Source: Saturnia japonica | Taxonomy: Eukaryota > Arthropoda > Insecta > Lepidoptera > Saturniidae | NCBI GenBank assembly: GCA_033032175.1 | Contig: CM065329.1 | Coordinates: 10,918,985-10,982,984, forward strand | Direction of reading: 5' to 3' | Length of the DNA stretch: 64,000 nucleotides | Part shown: positions 34,696 through 48,000 of the stretch, one piece after another | How the letters are laid out: each line of letters starts with the position of its first letter | Numbering within the stretch: the first letter of the stretch is position 1 | Notes under the pieces: generated by a model | Told to the model about the DNA's origin: nothing | What the model saw: only the letters and a program-made list of their open reading frames with translations | The model's database searches: none | Program-made: the position numbers and the translations under genes

Positions 34696-34792
34696 ACGTC
34701 AAGTTCTGATATAAGCTCAACAACGGATGCTGTCGTGCAAGACGATTATAATATGATGCGTGGGAAGAAACGTATCGCAGAAAGGAATAAAT
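34696..34792 (+). CDS. Adar: ADAR exon A (N-terminal region)
   Basis: The exon lies between a TTTTTCAG acceptor and a GTAAGT donor and is 97 nt long, entering in phase 0 and leaving in phase 1. Only one frame is open; it begins TSSSDISS and ends [13 protein letters not shown], a basic stretch in the poorly conserved N-terminus. Tandem ATG codons near its 3' half could act as an internal start, but the open frame continues upstream to the acceptor, so a further 5' exon is expected. I found none. Confidence 0.8.
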
Positions 34793-35698
34793 GTAAGTTT
34801 TTTTTATGGCTGCATGGTCTTAGATACCTTTGCCTCTCCCTTTCACGAAGAAAGGGAAAAACTATACCAAAAAAGTAAGTTTTTTTAAATAAGGTAACAT
34901 TTTAACATCGTGTATTTTTTTAAACCGACTTTAAAGGTTACATAATTCGAAAGTAAATTTTTTTATGGATGTTCAGCTATAACTTCTTTGTTTAAGAACT
35001 GATTTGGATGATTCTTTTTTGTTGGATAGGGGGATACCTTAAGGGTAGTCCTATATTAATTTCTAAAAATTGTCTTGTTAGTTTTGATAAACAGGAATTG
35101 TAATATAAATAATTATTGAAACATGTTAAAAGGTATTATTTTACAAGGAATAAAAGTGTAAAGATGTTACGCTGTTTCTTTGATACTAAGCCTACGGCCT
35201 TATGCCGCTTAAAAAGGTAAGATATTCGGCGAGTATTACATACTATTTTAGCGTAGATTTTATCGGTGGGCGATTATGTAGTTATTAATGCAATCATTAT
35301 ATTTTCAAGATATCTCGATTATAATCATTAGTAATTTTTAAACTCGCCATTTTTTTCTTAGCTGGATCCCTCGACGTTCTGACATATATTCCGTCCTAAA
35401 TCAATAGATAATTAATCAATTTTACCAAAACTACTGCTGGTAGCAAAACCACGATTTCATCCTAACACTTTTTTACTTTATTTTTCACTTTATCTGATGC
35501 ACGTCCTTTGTGTTTTGTTCCTACCATTGCGCTACAGTGTTGTCACATTTAATTATTTTCCTCTGAAGTTATGTAAAATTATTCTTCATTTTTAAACAAA
35601 TTTAGAAATACCACACTTAACAGCTTATGAAAAAAAGGTGTGTGTGCGATTCACACAGGATAGAAGTGAAACTTCAGTAAATCGACAAAAGAATGAGA

Positions 35699-35747
<49 letters not shown>

Positions 35748-35983
35748 TTGTATTTGTGTCTCTTACCTGTCGTTTTTTCCGTTGCATCCGGTTTGAAATC
35801 ATAACGATTCTAAAGAAGTTTCACTTCAAAAAACGAAATGATTGTTAAAAATAATACACTGTGGTGATGGTATAATTTACATACCAGGATTATTACAAAC
35901 CTGTAATATTTTTTGAGGTTCATTGCACCCAAAAAGAAAATAAAAATGTATTGTTCGCGTCTTATTGCTAAAAATAGCTGTCG

Positions 35984-36015
<32 letters not shown>

Positions 36016-39000
36016 GATAGATGGCGAACCTTCTGCAAAGAAGCCAGCACTATCTATACGAGTGGGGGCCGGCTTTAAATGGAATCTGCAGGTATGTTTT
36101 TGACTTGCTTTTGTTAAAATTACTTATTAAGACCACTGCGTTATCAGTGGCGGATCTATGCAATTGTCTAGAATCAAATCATTTGACAATGACAGCAATA
36201 ACAGCCATGACCATGGAGTGTACTGTTTTTGGTATAATTTAAATAATAAACAAAGTCACTCGAAACGTAGCTCGGTTTCGTCGAAGCATAACAGAATTTT
36301 CATTGTCAATATACTTACGTATTAGAAGTGGCGGTATAAATAAATTTATCGCTAAAGAGTTTATCGCCTGACCCATTTCATTCTATAACAACTCTATGCA
36401 CGTGTGACTCGCAGCGTGCTCGCAATCACATGCCACGTATTCGTAGCGCATTCACCGCAAAACGTGACGAGCTCTCGCCCCCACTAAAAAGCGTGTATCA
36501 CGGGTCACTTGAGCCTGCCGTTTCTGTGTTGCCTGTGGCAAATCAAGCGTGTTGATTGTTAAAATCTTATTTCTTTTATAATAACAGCAATTCCATAAAC
36601 TGTATATACATTCGCTTACTAGGACAAGCATCCTACAATACTATAATTAATACGGGCACGGCGTTACCCGTTACAAATGTGCTACGTCAACAATATAGAG
36701 CGGGACCGCGCACCGCGCACCGAGAGCACGAACGCGTCGGAAACGATTCCCTCGAACTCTGTATAACCGGCGGCGAATACACGCTACGGTAACCAGCTGT
36801 CTGGAAACCAGTGCGTGCAAGACCCTCTCACTACTGTGTGACCGACCTTTCTCATGCCCGAACCTACCAGGCATGAAGAGGGCGAAACATTAAGGTACAC
36901 GCGCAGTGAGGTGCTTTCCTGTAGGCGTGGCGCTGACGTAGCACGGGAGTGGAGAGGACTGGGTCGCTGGCGGGTTGAACACTTGAAGAAAATGACACAC
37001 AGATACCACAATAAAATTTCGCTGTATTAATTCTTTTCAAGATACAATAATTCTTCTTAATATTATTTTCTTAGTACTATTTCTTCTAATCTTGAGTCTT
37101 CTTTCTTCATTTTGTGACACCTGTGTGTGCCGGTAGGCCGAAACAGCCCTTCTTTTATTTCACTGTTGGAGCGAGACGGAGCGATAGCGTCTATTTCTCT
37201 ACTATTCTAACATTACCAAATATGGTCATGTCACGCCACGCGACGTGGCGTGCCGCGGTTACACTATTGCTGTCCCTGTCTGTGTTATTATTATTATTCT
37301 ATACAATTTACAATAAATCGCTAATATCTCTAAAAATGTCTATCAAATTACTATGAAACCTATCTTAATCTATCACGGACATTAATACCTTCATAAAAAC
37401 ACTAAATGGTTAATAAACACCGCAAATATCAAACATTAAACATTACAATTTTAAACACGATATTATAAGCATTTTCATAAGTTATTTACTATTCTTATAT
37501 ACCTACAAGTTATAACCTTCTATTCAAAACATTGAATCACTGATTGGGTATGTAAATTCTTAGTCCCTACAACTTATACCTACAATTACGATTACATTAT
37601 TATTTATTATCACTATCGTCACGCCTAGTCCTATGCGTCGCTAACAATAATAAATTAGAACAATTGACACGTCTGATTTCCCTCTTGCCCGTCACTGAAC
37701 TGAGCTCTTTTCAACAAAACGACTGTGCAACGAGTTATTGCGGATACGCGGCATTCAGTCACTAGTCGCGACTACACGCAGGCGGAAAAATCGCTCGTGG
37801 AGGTAGCGCTTAAGAGCTACAAAATTCTTTAATCCGCCACTGTATACAACCTTGTGCATACCAGTACACGACGATTGGTCTTTAATGATATTTCACCCGG
37901 AGTAAAGAGATTGTCTAAACAAGTTGACAATAATAATGATATGCAGATCGTACACATATGCGGGGGTCGAACCCGCGATCTCTCAGCTATTGAGCTTACT
38001 ACCACTCCGCCACGAGGTCTGGACTTGCAATAAGCCTGAGTTTTCGGTGAAGGAGAAAAACTTGATGAGACCATATCATAGTGGTAGGGTACTTTCTAAT
38101 AGCCACCTGACTAGGTACCACCCTCGAGTGGAAAATCTGTCGCCAAGCACCTATAGGTCTGCTCTGACATTTGCATTTGAGAGCTAGTGTCTTTAATTAG
38201 GCTTGGCGTGTTAGCATCTTTTTTTTAAATACAATTAAGGTGGCATTCAAGTTTATAGAGGCTACGCTTGTAACAAGGAATTCTTTTTTTTTTTTAATAA
38301 TACACAATTGTATTTGAAAATTAAAAAGTACACTAAATATTTTAAGCGGATCAATTACGTTTATTTGGAAACCGTAGGCCGTGCGAGTATGTGACTAGGA
38401 ACTACCATATGTTGAGGTGACTTCACAATAAAATAATATCGGCAGGTTGACGCTTTAGTGACTGACTTTGATTTGGTTTATTATAATTTATAAGCAATAA
38501 TTTACATAGGTTGTACACCAAATTATTAACAAGACGATTTGTTGAAGTAATCTGACAAGAGTTTTTCTGACATGTTCTCTGTTCGAACATTTACCTAATT
38601 ATACCTAATTTGTATTCGGCCAGTACAAATCAAATGGTGGTGATCGAAGTTCCACAACTTTAATAGTCAAATCCAGATGGTGCTGACGTCGAAGGTTCGG
38701 GTCGGTAGGGTTCTTAACAGAACTCTGACATTAAACTTTATCAAATTGTATAATTTAAGGCTGCTGCATACGTAACGTGTTTTAACCCGGACGGAACGGG
38801 ACGACAATTTATGGAAACATCGTTTCATAGAAAATGTATAGGAATGTGCATACATCACGGGTGCACGGACGGCAAGGTTCGCGGTGACGTGGCACCAACG
38901 GGACGGGAAATAATATCGTTGGCGACGATGTTTAGCACGTCCCGCCCGCGCACGCCTCGTCCCGTCCGTGGTTCCGTTGGTAGACACAGTCGCTCCGGTC

Positions 39001-42000
39001 GCGCCGGAGAGTTAAGCAGTGAAGTGCGCACGTCTCGTTTTTATGAAACAAACAAAATGGACAACACAAGAAAATACTTATAAAATTGAGTCTCATCTTG
39101 TAAAAGCTCTTTGTAAAGTTTGTGGTATTCCCCTTCTTGTTCTCTTTCCTGCCATGTAGGATGTACAAACCACCTCCTTTTCTTCTTAACGGCTGTAACT
39201 TCTTCATCATCTAACGCAACAGCAATTAATGCTAATTCTTCAAATAAAAAAAAAACATTTTTTCTTAATCATAACACTAGCACGTTAGTTTCACGTCACT
39301 GTTGCGGTGCGTATGCATTAAGGCACCCGTCCGTGTTTTCATAACACCATGTTCCATCTCCGCCCCGTCCACGATCAACACCTTCCCGTATGCAACGACC
39401 ATTAAAAGTATTAAATTACTAGTACCAATAGCTAGAAAAAGTTGCTAAATTAATTAACCATCGATGTATTCTTCGGTAGCTGCCAAGTCTCAAAATATGG
39501 CCGGATCTGGCTAAAAATTGGCTAAAATGGCATCACAATGTTGAGCTCACCTCCCACACCGCGCGATTAACTTCACCCGCGTGCACCCTTTACGAGCTCA
39601 CTCACGCCTAATTAGCTGATTGGAGGATTATGAGCTCGGCGATCCATTTTGCGGATGGTTATTTAATATAATGTATGTAATAATACTGTTAATAGTATGA
39701 TTTTGCATGAATAAACAGATACGATCTTGTATAACTGGGTTCGTCTTTCATTACACCTTTTGCAGCTGAATCTAAACACTAACCAAGTTTCTACATTTAT
39801 AAAAACTGATATATTACTCATAAGTATCGCAAAAGCTGTATAGTATGATTGCATAGTAATATATAACTAAAATATATAGTTCAATTTATTAGGCACTCGC
39901 TCTGGCGGCGGAGGCAGTACATACAGGAGGCAAGTCACCTGTTTCCGCGTTGAACGAGTTAGGAGTTAGAGTCACCTACCAGATTCTCAGGCAAGGAGGG
40001 CCTGCCCACTGTCCCAGCTTCCACGTCTCTGTTACGGTGAGTCTGAAATGCTATATCTGAATGATTTTCTCGTGTGCGTTTTCTTTTTGAAGTGAAAAAT
40101 AAAGTTCCGTTGTAATTTGATTCTCGATGACACAAAAACGCAAAAGTACATTATATACATCTACAGGATAAATCAACAGAATAGCCGAGAGAATGAGATA
40201 CAATCCATTAAACACTGTCTAGGCAGTTTTTGTGTCTAATTAAAATGTATGTTCCTAATTATTAATTTATAATAATCCACTTCATTTGTTCACAATAATC
40301 AAACTACATCACGGAAAATGCCACCAATGTTATATAATTTAGGGCAAAATAAGCAACAAGCTTATTAAAACAAAAATCATCTCATAAAACTTCAAGATCG
40401 TCCAATATCGTTTATATTTCTAGTAAATGTAATAATAATTTTTGCGAATTTTAATTAGTATTTACTCTGCGCTACGATATTTGTTTTATTCTACTGACAA
40501 CACTAAGCATGAGTCAATGTAAATCTCAGGTATTCCCCCGATAGAACGATATCAACTTGAAGATATTACACAAACAAATTCAATAAGACGTGTAGTTCGA
40601 TTTGAATTTAGATAAATGTTTAGAATTGGTTTCATTTACCTAGTTTGTACCTAGAATCTTATTTGACTACAGTTCTGCAGTGCTGCCCTTTGCCTACGGT
40701 AACGAAGCATTTTCGTAACGTGACGTTATAAAGTGTTATGTTTACCCTATATGTATCCACATGTATGTATGTATATGTAATTTAGACATTCATTAATATG
40801 GTTTTCTTGTCCTAAATAATATTTTTTTTGAACAAGGTAATTTCTACCGTATTTTAAATATATATTATTACAAGTTAGTTGCAGAAAATCTACCGTGTTT
40901 TTAATGAATTCTACGATGAAATAGATTTGGTATGACACCCAGGACAAGTCAATTTTTAGCAAAAATGAAAACCAACTGCAATGATTTTGGAGAATTCCCT
41001 GGTGTTTCTTCTAAGTCGAAGGTCCAATGCTAATGAATTTAAAATTGGACTCCTTTCAACCAAAAAAATAATCGTCTAAATTGGTTACATAATATACAAT
41101 CTAATTAAGAACCTTCTCTCATCTTTTCATCCGCACGGTGAATCCGTGGAACGCTAAGATGTTTGTCTCTCTATAGTTCATTCAGCATAAAGCCATTTAA
41201 TGGCCCACATTGATTCACCATGACCAGGTTTTTTTTTAATTTGCATGGTACCCTAATTCTTTTTTAAAATATAAGTAACCTAAGTTTACTCATTATAACA
41301 TTAGTTATCTACCATTGAAAGTCCAGTCAAAATCGGTGCAACCGTTTATGAGATTATCTGGAACGAACAGACAAATATTTCATAAATGGGTTTTTATTAT
41401 AGGTACAGTTAGGGTTGCCACCCGTTGTAATGTAAAAAGAGGATGAATGAAAGTATTATTATTAATAAGTTACGAATATGTGTGAAATGTAATGAAAAAA
41501 AAAAAAACAATATAAAAAATATGGTTAATGAAATACGCTAAAAAGGGTTAAGTTACATTTATATATGAATTTATTTAATAAAGCCCTAGATAATCCCAGT
41601 CCCGGAGCAATGCGCTTTTAATCTCAAGCCTGGGGAATACGTCAATCAGCCGGGATCGGGCCGCTGAAGTTCTACTGAGGCTATATTTGTGAACTACGTA
41701 TGACAAAGAGGAAAAACAAAGAAGACTATCTGGATGCCACGTAGCAAAAAAAAGAGAACGTACTTCGGGGGTCGTCGATCGGCAGGGTTCGATGTCTCAG
41801 CCAGTGCCTCACGCCAACAACCGCACCCGGCCCCGAACCACAAGCAACCGGCCTCCAAGTCCGGACTTTATCACGAAATTTTTGGGTAATCCGCCCACGC
41901 CACGGGCGCATATGTAGTAATATTTCCGAGTAATTATCGGTATTACCTTTTATTTATTTCTTTTGGCACATTGTCATCACGAAAATAAACTTTAAACTTT

Positions 42001-45000
42001 ATATTAACTTTCAGCGCACTTAAAAATTAATACATATTGGGAACCATGCCCCTTATAAATTATTTACTATATTTCTTAAAATAACAGGCGGAAATACGCC
42101 TACACAGAGAAAAAATCCAGGAGAGAGTGCCGCCATGACTCGTTTTTTAGGAGCCAACGGAAGAGAGAAACGTCAAACTTCCAATTAGGGATGCGACTTT
42201 TTGCCCCCATTTATAGAGATGGGCTAAAGAGTGAGTTGACATATGAGTCGATTAATTATATTCGTTAATATTTATTATATCCGAGGGAAGGCGAGATTTG
42301 TATTTGTAATTTATATTGTCTATGAATTATTTTATATTTTGACATCTCGTATATCACGCGCGAAACATTTAACGTGACACCGTACTATATTATATAGTAT
42401 CGTACTATATATTTGTCAATTGTACTATAAATTATAGAAAAATAATATAGTATGTAAAATACTATATTTTCATCGCTAATGAAACAGAAGGGCAAATTAT
42501 CATTGAAAATTATTTTCATTTTGTCAGTGATATTTTGCATCACATCTCACAGACCACAGAATCTTTTCGTCTGAGTTTTGCATGTATTCAACAAAACTCG
42601 TGGAGGCGCTTTTTTTTGCAAGATTACAAACTCTTCTTCATTGGGACAGTTTTTGCCCCCATTTATAGAGATGGGCTAAAGAGTGAGTTGACATATGTGT
42701 CGATTAACTTATATTCGTTAATATCCTAACTATATCCGAGGGAAGGCGACTATTTGTAATTTGTGCAATTTATATTGTCTATGAGTTATTTTATATTTTG
42801 ACATCTCGCATAAACGCGTGACAACCCTAATAACGTGACACCGGTTTGGACCTATACCCTATATAGTATCGCCCTGATGATTTTAGTCAATTGCCTACGT
42901 GAACCTGTCGAAAGAACTCTACCATATAGTATGTAAAATACTATATTTTCATCGCTAATAGGAATCAGAAGGGCAAATCCGATCATATGAATAATTGTGT
43001 GTACGATTTTACTCAGTGATATGTGTTGCATCACATCTCACAGACCTTAGAATCTTTTCAGTTCTGAGTTTTGCATGTATTCAACAAAACTGTGGAGGGT
43101 TTTTCTTCAAATCTGTTCAGGCATTTTAAGTTTTAGTGGAATAAAGAAACTCATATGAACCCTATAAAAATTGCATTCTTTTTTGGGCAGTTGATTTATA
43201 ATGATTAAAAGCAAATGTGTACTTTGTTTTTTCTTAACTTTTCCAAAAGTACTATATTTTATGCAATTTTTTGAAAAATGTACTATTTTTTTTTTTTTCA
43301 AAAAAAGGTGACAAGCCTAGATACAGTATACACTTTCATAGTTAGTTAGTTTAAAGCTGTTATTTTGACATTGCAAACAATCACTTCAATTTTATTAACT
43401 GTATAAATAGGTAATCATTAATTCACAAGTATTTTTTAATTGAATGATTATTATAATATTAGTAAGATTAATATCAACCAAATAATTTTTTGTGATAACT
43501 GTCTGATTACCTATTACAGGTTGCAGATATGAGCTTTGAAGGTTGTGGTCACAGCAAACGTGAGGCTAGGAAAATGGCGGCGAGGTCCTGCCTCGAGGCC
43601 CTAGTGACGCGCGCGGGCAGGGTACTCACCCCGGCGCCCGCCCATCAGGACTTCACAGCCGACGCACATACAGGTAATAAGAACATACTTAGATGCCACC
43701 TCCACGAGTGAGTTTTTGTTTTATAGTAAAAAGGGGGCAAACGGGCAGGTGGCGCACCTAATTGAAAGCGACCACCGCCGCCCACAAACATCCGTAACAC
43801 CCGAGGGCTCGTAGATGCGTTGCCGGCCTTTTAGGGAAGAATAAGCTCTCTTCTTGAAGGTCACCAGGTCGTAACGGCTCGGAAAGATCTCAGGCGACAG
43901 CTGGTTCCACAGAGTGGTTGTGTGAGACAGAAAGTGCCTTAAGAAACGCACTGTTGTGGAACGCTGGACATCGAGGTGGTGTGGTTGAAATTTACGATTC
44001 TGACGCGATGTCCGATGGTGAAATTCAGCAGCCGGGATCAATCCAAACAATTCCTCGGAACACTCCCCATGATAAATGCGGTAGAAAATGCAGAGTGAAC
44101 CAACATCTCTACGCAGAGCCGATCGGAAAGAGCTTGATCGTCAATAACTCGAGCCGTCCTACGCTGAATGCGGTCAAAAGGAAGTAGCTGGTACTGAGGG
44201 GCTCCCGCCCATAATATTATCACGATGGTATTATTGTCGTTCCACTTTTTTCTATAACAACTCTGTGTGCGATGCGACGAGGAAAACGCCAGCGACTCGT
44301 AACGCAACGCGCCCACCACTAGACGTGACGCAATCTCGCCCCCATTAAACTATTGAATTTGTATATATATCACGGCAAATTGACAGTACTGTCTTTGATG
44401 GTCAACACAGTACAATCCTGTAACATAACGGCGACTACCGAGAGATCGTAATCCATCAACGGTCACCGCTTTCAACGCAACACGTTGTAGCCCAGTCCGG
44501 GGTCTACAATTTGAGGAGAGAATAAATTAGGCGCGAGATTAAAGTATAATGTAGTTTAATTACAATCACAATAAGCAGGTACACCGTACATACAATAGTT
44601 GCGGAGTAATATAAAAGTGCGCGTGAATTCGCCGTCAGACTCGGTAGCGGACTGGCGCTTGTGACCGAGCGATCGCGACTTGCCGCAGAGCTCGCATTCA
44701 TTACGGCGCGGGCCCAGGGGTGTTAGGTACACACTCGCACGACATAGCCACGCGCTGTTATCTTCGCCACAACGTAAAAGGGAGTCACTATGACGGACTT
44801 TTTACCACATGCATGTTGGTCGCCGCGCAGTCTGACTATAAAGACCTATCAACCCCCTATCAGCATTTCCTCGTTCGTTCATCACCAGGGTGCACCATTT
44901 GCAGGTGAGGTTTGCTTGGGTGTCTCAACTTTAAAGATGTAATGACACCCCTTACATTCGAAAATACTTTAGTTTTCGCTCTTGCCCGTCACCGAATTAA

Positions 45001-48000
45001 GCTCTTTTCAACAAAACAAATGTGAAACGAGTTCTTGCGGATACGCGGCGATTCGTCACGAGTCGCGACGATACGCTGCTCGAACAATAATCGTATCGTG
45101 GTGATACACTTGCTCGTGGAGGTGGCGCGTTACGGATGAAAACGACGGGGATGTGAGAAAAAATTGAAAGGAGACAGACGGACACTCTTCCATACAATCT
45201 TGGGCCTTGGTAAAATGAGAGATGTAAAATTATGAAAATGGTGTTAATTAACGGCTAATACATTATCAAACAATCACCGAAAATTCAGCGGATTTTAGCA
45301 ATTTGAAGGCAGAGTTTTAAGATATAAAGTGAAATCGTGTATTAAACTACAAATAAATTAACTATTTTTTAAGTACAGTAGATTTTTTTTTACGATAGAT
45401 GTTTTGAGACGATTGTGTATAACGATTGTGTGTTACGAAATGAGTGATCCACAAGGTCACAGGACAGGACTGTTGCGAGTCTGGAGCTGTCTGATGCTAG
45501 CACAAACTAAAAATGCAGTTTCGAAAGATCATTAAATCAATGTATAAATATGAATTATAATATTTATCTTTCTTGCGTGTAATGATTACTATTTTAAATG
45601 TTTAATTCCTTTTGATTGAATTGATTACCTGGGTTGTTCTATTTTTTGTTGTTTATAGTCATTTGTAGATAGATGTTTGCAGTTCTTCGCGCATCACGAA
45701 AAAACTACGTGATAGACTTTGTCAATTTTCTTGTTGTTTTACTCCTTAGATACTTGGGCCCTTATCTTTAAAAAAAAGAGAGATCTCCGTAAGCAATAAT
45801 CCGGGAGTTGACAACTTTTATAAAATTGTTTTAACACACTTTATATGGTGAAAATAGTACCTACATATGAATCATATTTTTTTTCAATGATACAGTTTAA
45901 AAAATGATTTAATAATGTTTTTTAATCTAAATAATAAATACGCCACAAAAACGCTGCATTATGGTCCCGTGACGTCACAATTAATTTCATATGTCATTTT
46001 GTATGATAACAGTGACAAGTTTGACAAGTCGTGCAAAAGTTTAACGTTCATATTTCCTGAAAGGTGACGTCGTCACGCTTTCTAATCGGCGATTAAAATT
46101 GCGTGACTCATAGACAGAAAAAAAATCCAAAGACAAATTTAAATACATAAACAATTACTTTTTCCTCATTTTAATTTTTTTATGCTTTATATATAGACCA
46201 ATATTACTCAATAATTTACTTTAATTTTTAAATATACAGTCAACTCGCAAATTCGGTAGTCCAATTGAGCGGAGCCGCGTGCACAGCTAATTTCAAATAA
46301 TCTCATTCTGGGCCTGGAGATATCTATCTCCTTTCTAATATGAGAAGGGCACTAAACTAATTTTCAAAAGTTCTTGTGAGTTACATTGTGCTGCAGCGTT
46401 GAGAGTCGACGCCACAACCACATTGAAACACGCTTTCGAGTGCATACACTCGCACTCACTCAGTCTGCGCCGGGCACTTGATGCGATTAAACGTTTCAGT
46501 GCTAAATGTATCTTTATGTGCACAACAATTCGAAAAATTATTATTCGTAATCTGCTCTAGTACGTAGTACCTAATACCCCAATGTACTTAATTGTATACT
46601 TTGATTTAAGTTTATTCCATCAGCTTCGGAGTTCCGGAATTCGAAAACCGATTCCTATATCTATACAATAAATAAAATTCAAGTGTCTGTTTGTAATATC
46701 AAAATAACAACGTTTTATTAAACGCATATGAAACTATATACTACACCTACAAACCATTTCTTAAAATTTTTGTCTGTCTGTCTGTCTGTTCTGTTCTGGC
46801 TAACCTCCGTAATGGTTGGGCCGAGTTTGACGGGAATTTCACTGGCAGATAACTGTTGTTGTAAGACAATTCTTATAAGTAATTACTTTACTACATAAGT
46901 TATGCTGACTTTTTAATACATTAATTTGATACATATCTCTTAGCCTAAGCCATTTAACCCCCGAATTGATTCACCATAACCTTTTTTTTATTTGTGGGGA
47001 ACCCTAATTAATTTTCAAAAATTAATGTAGCCTAAGTTACTCGTTGTATCATTAACTATTTGCCAATGATATTCCTGACAAAATTGGTCCACCTATTTCG
47101 GAGATTAACCGGAACAAACATACAGACAGAAAGTACTTTGTTTATAGATATCGGATATATTTTAGTATGTATTTGGTAAAATTGTATCTAAGGTTATTAA
47201 GAACAACTGGAAACTTGATTACGTTTTCAAAAGTGTATTGTTTCTATGAAATATCCTTTCCATTCTACTAATATAATAAATGTGAGAGCGTGTATGGTTG
47301 GATGTTTGTTACTCAATCACGAAAAAACTGCTGAACGGATCCTGGAATAACATATACAGTACCTTTTATCCCGATAAAAGTCATAGCTTCGACTGCATTC
47401 TGTAGTCCAAGTGAGCGAAGCCGCGGGCACAGCTATACAAAATATTTCTGTCCGAAGACCACATTAGCTTTTGACCTTTCATTATGAATTAACGCGATTT
47501 AATCACCCCAAAATGTGGGTATATTAAGTTAATTAACCCGTTTAAGTAGACGCCCGCAAGCATATGCGCTAGGGATGCGAAAGATATACCGATGTTTTAA
47601 TAAGAAAACTATCGATGTTTGCCATCGATTTTACTAATTGCAAATCATCGATGTAATATTGTAATGTTTAAAAACACCTTAAGAATCGATTTTGATACAA
47701 AGCCCGCGGTATGTAAATTAGATGGGGAGTTTAAAGGATTGGTAACTAAAAGTTTTATTTACCATAACCTTCTCAATAAATCTATATATATAAAAATCAA
47801 TGTATGTATATATGCTCCCTATGGACTCCAAAACGGCTGGAGCGATTTTGATGACCACCCTACAGAAGGCCGCAACCAAATAACCTAGTGTTGTGTTCCT
47901 GCGGTGAGATTCCATAGCTCCTTGGGGAAAGAGGATTCAAGGTTCACCTTTCCCTATCTCTTTACCCCCCTAAAGTTATTTAATAATTGTCAGGGAATCA

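Noticed and set aside
36556..36792. 78-codon ORF ending in a Gly/Arg-rich part
   Set aside because: It lies in the composite repeat and has no domain or splice context consistent with an ADAR exon.
37950..38030. Possible tRNA gene on the minus strand
   Set aside because: It has a B box and a reasonable length, but no convincing acceptor stem and it adjoins a SINE body. I treat it as a SINE head or tRNA pseudogene.
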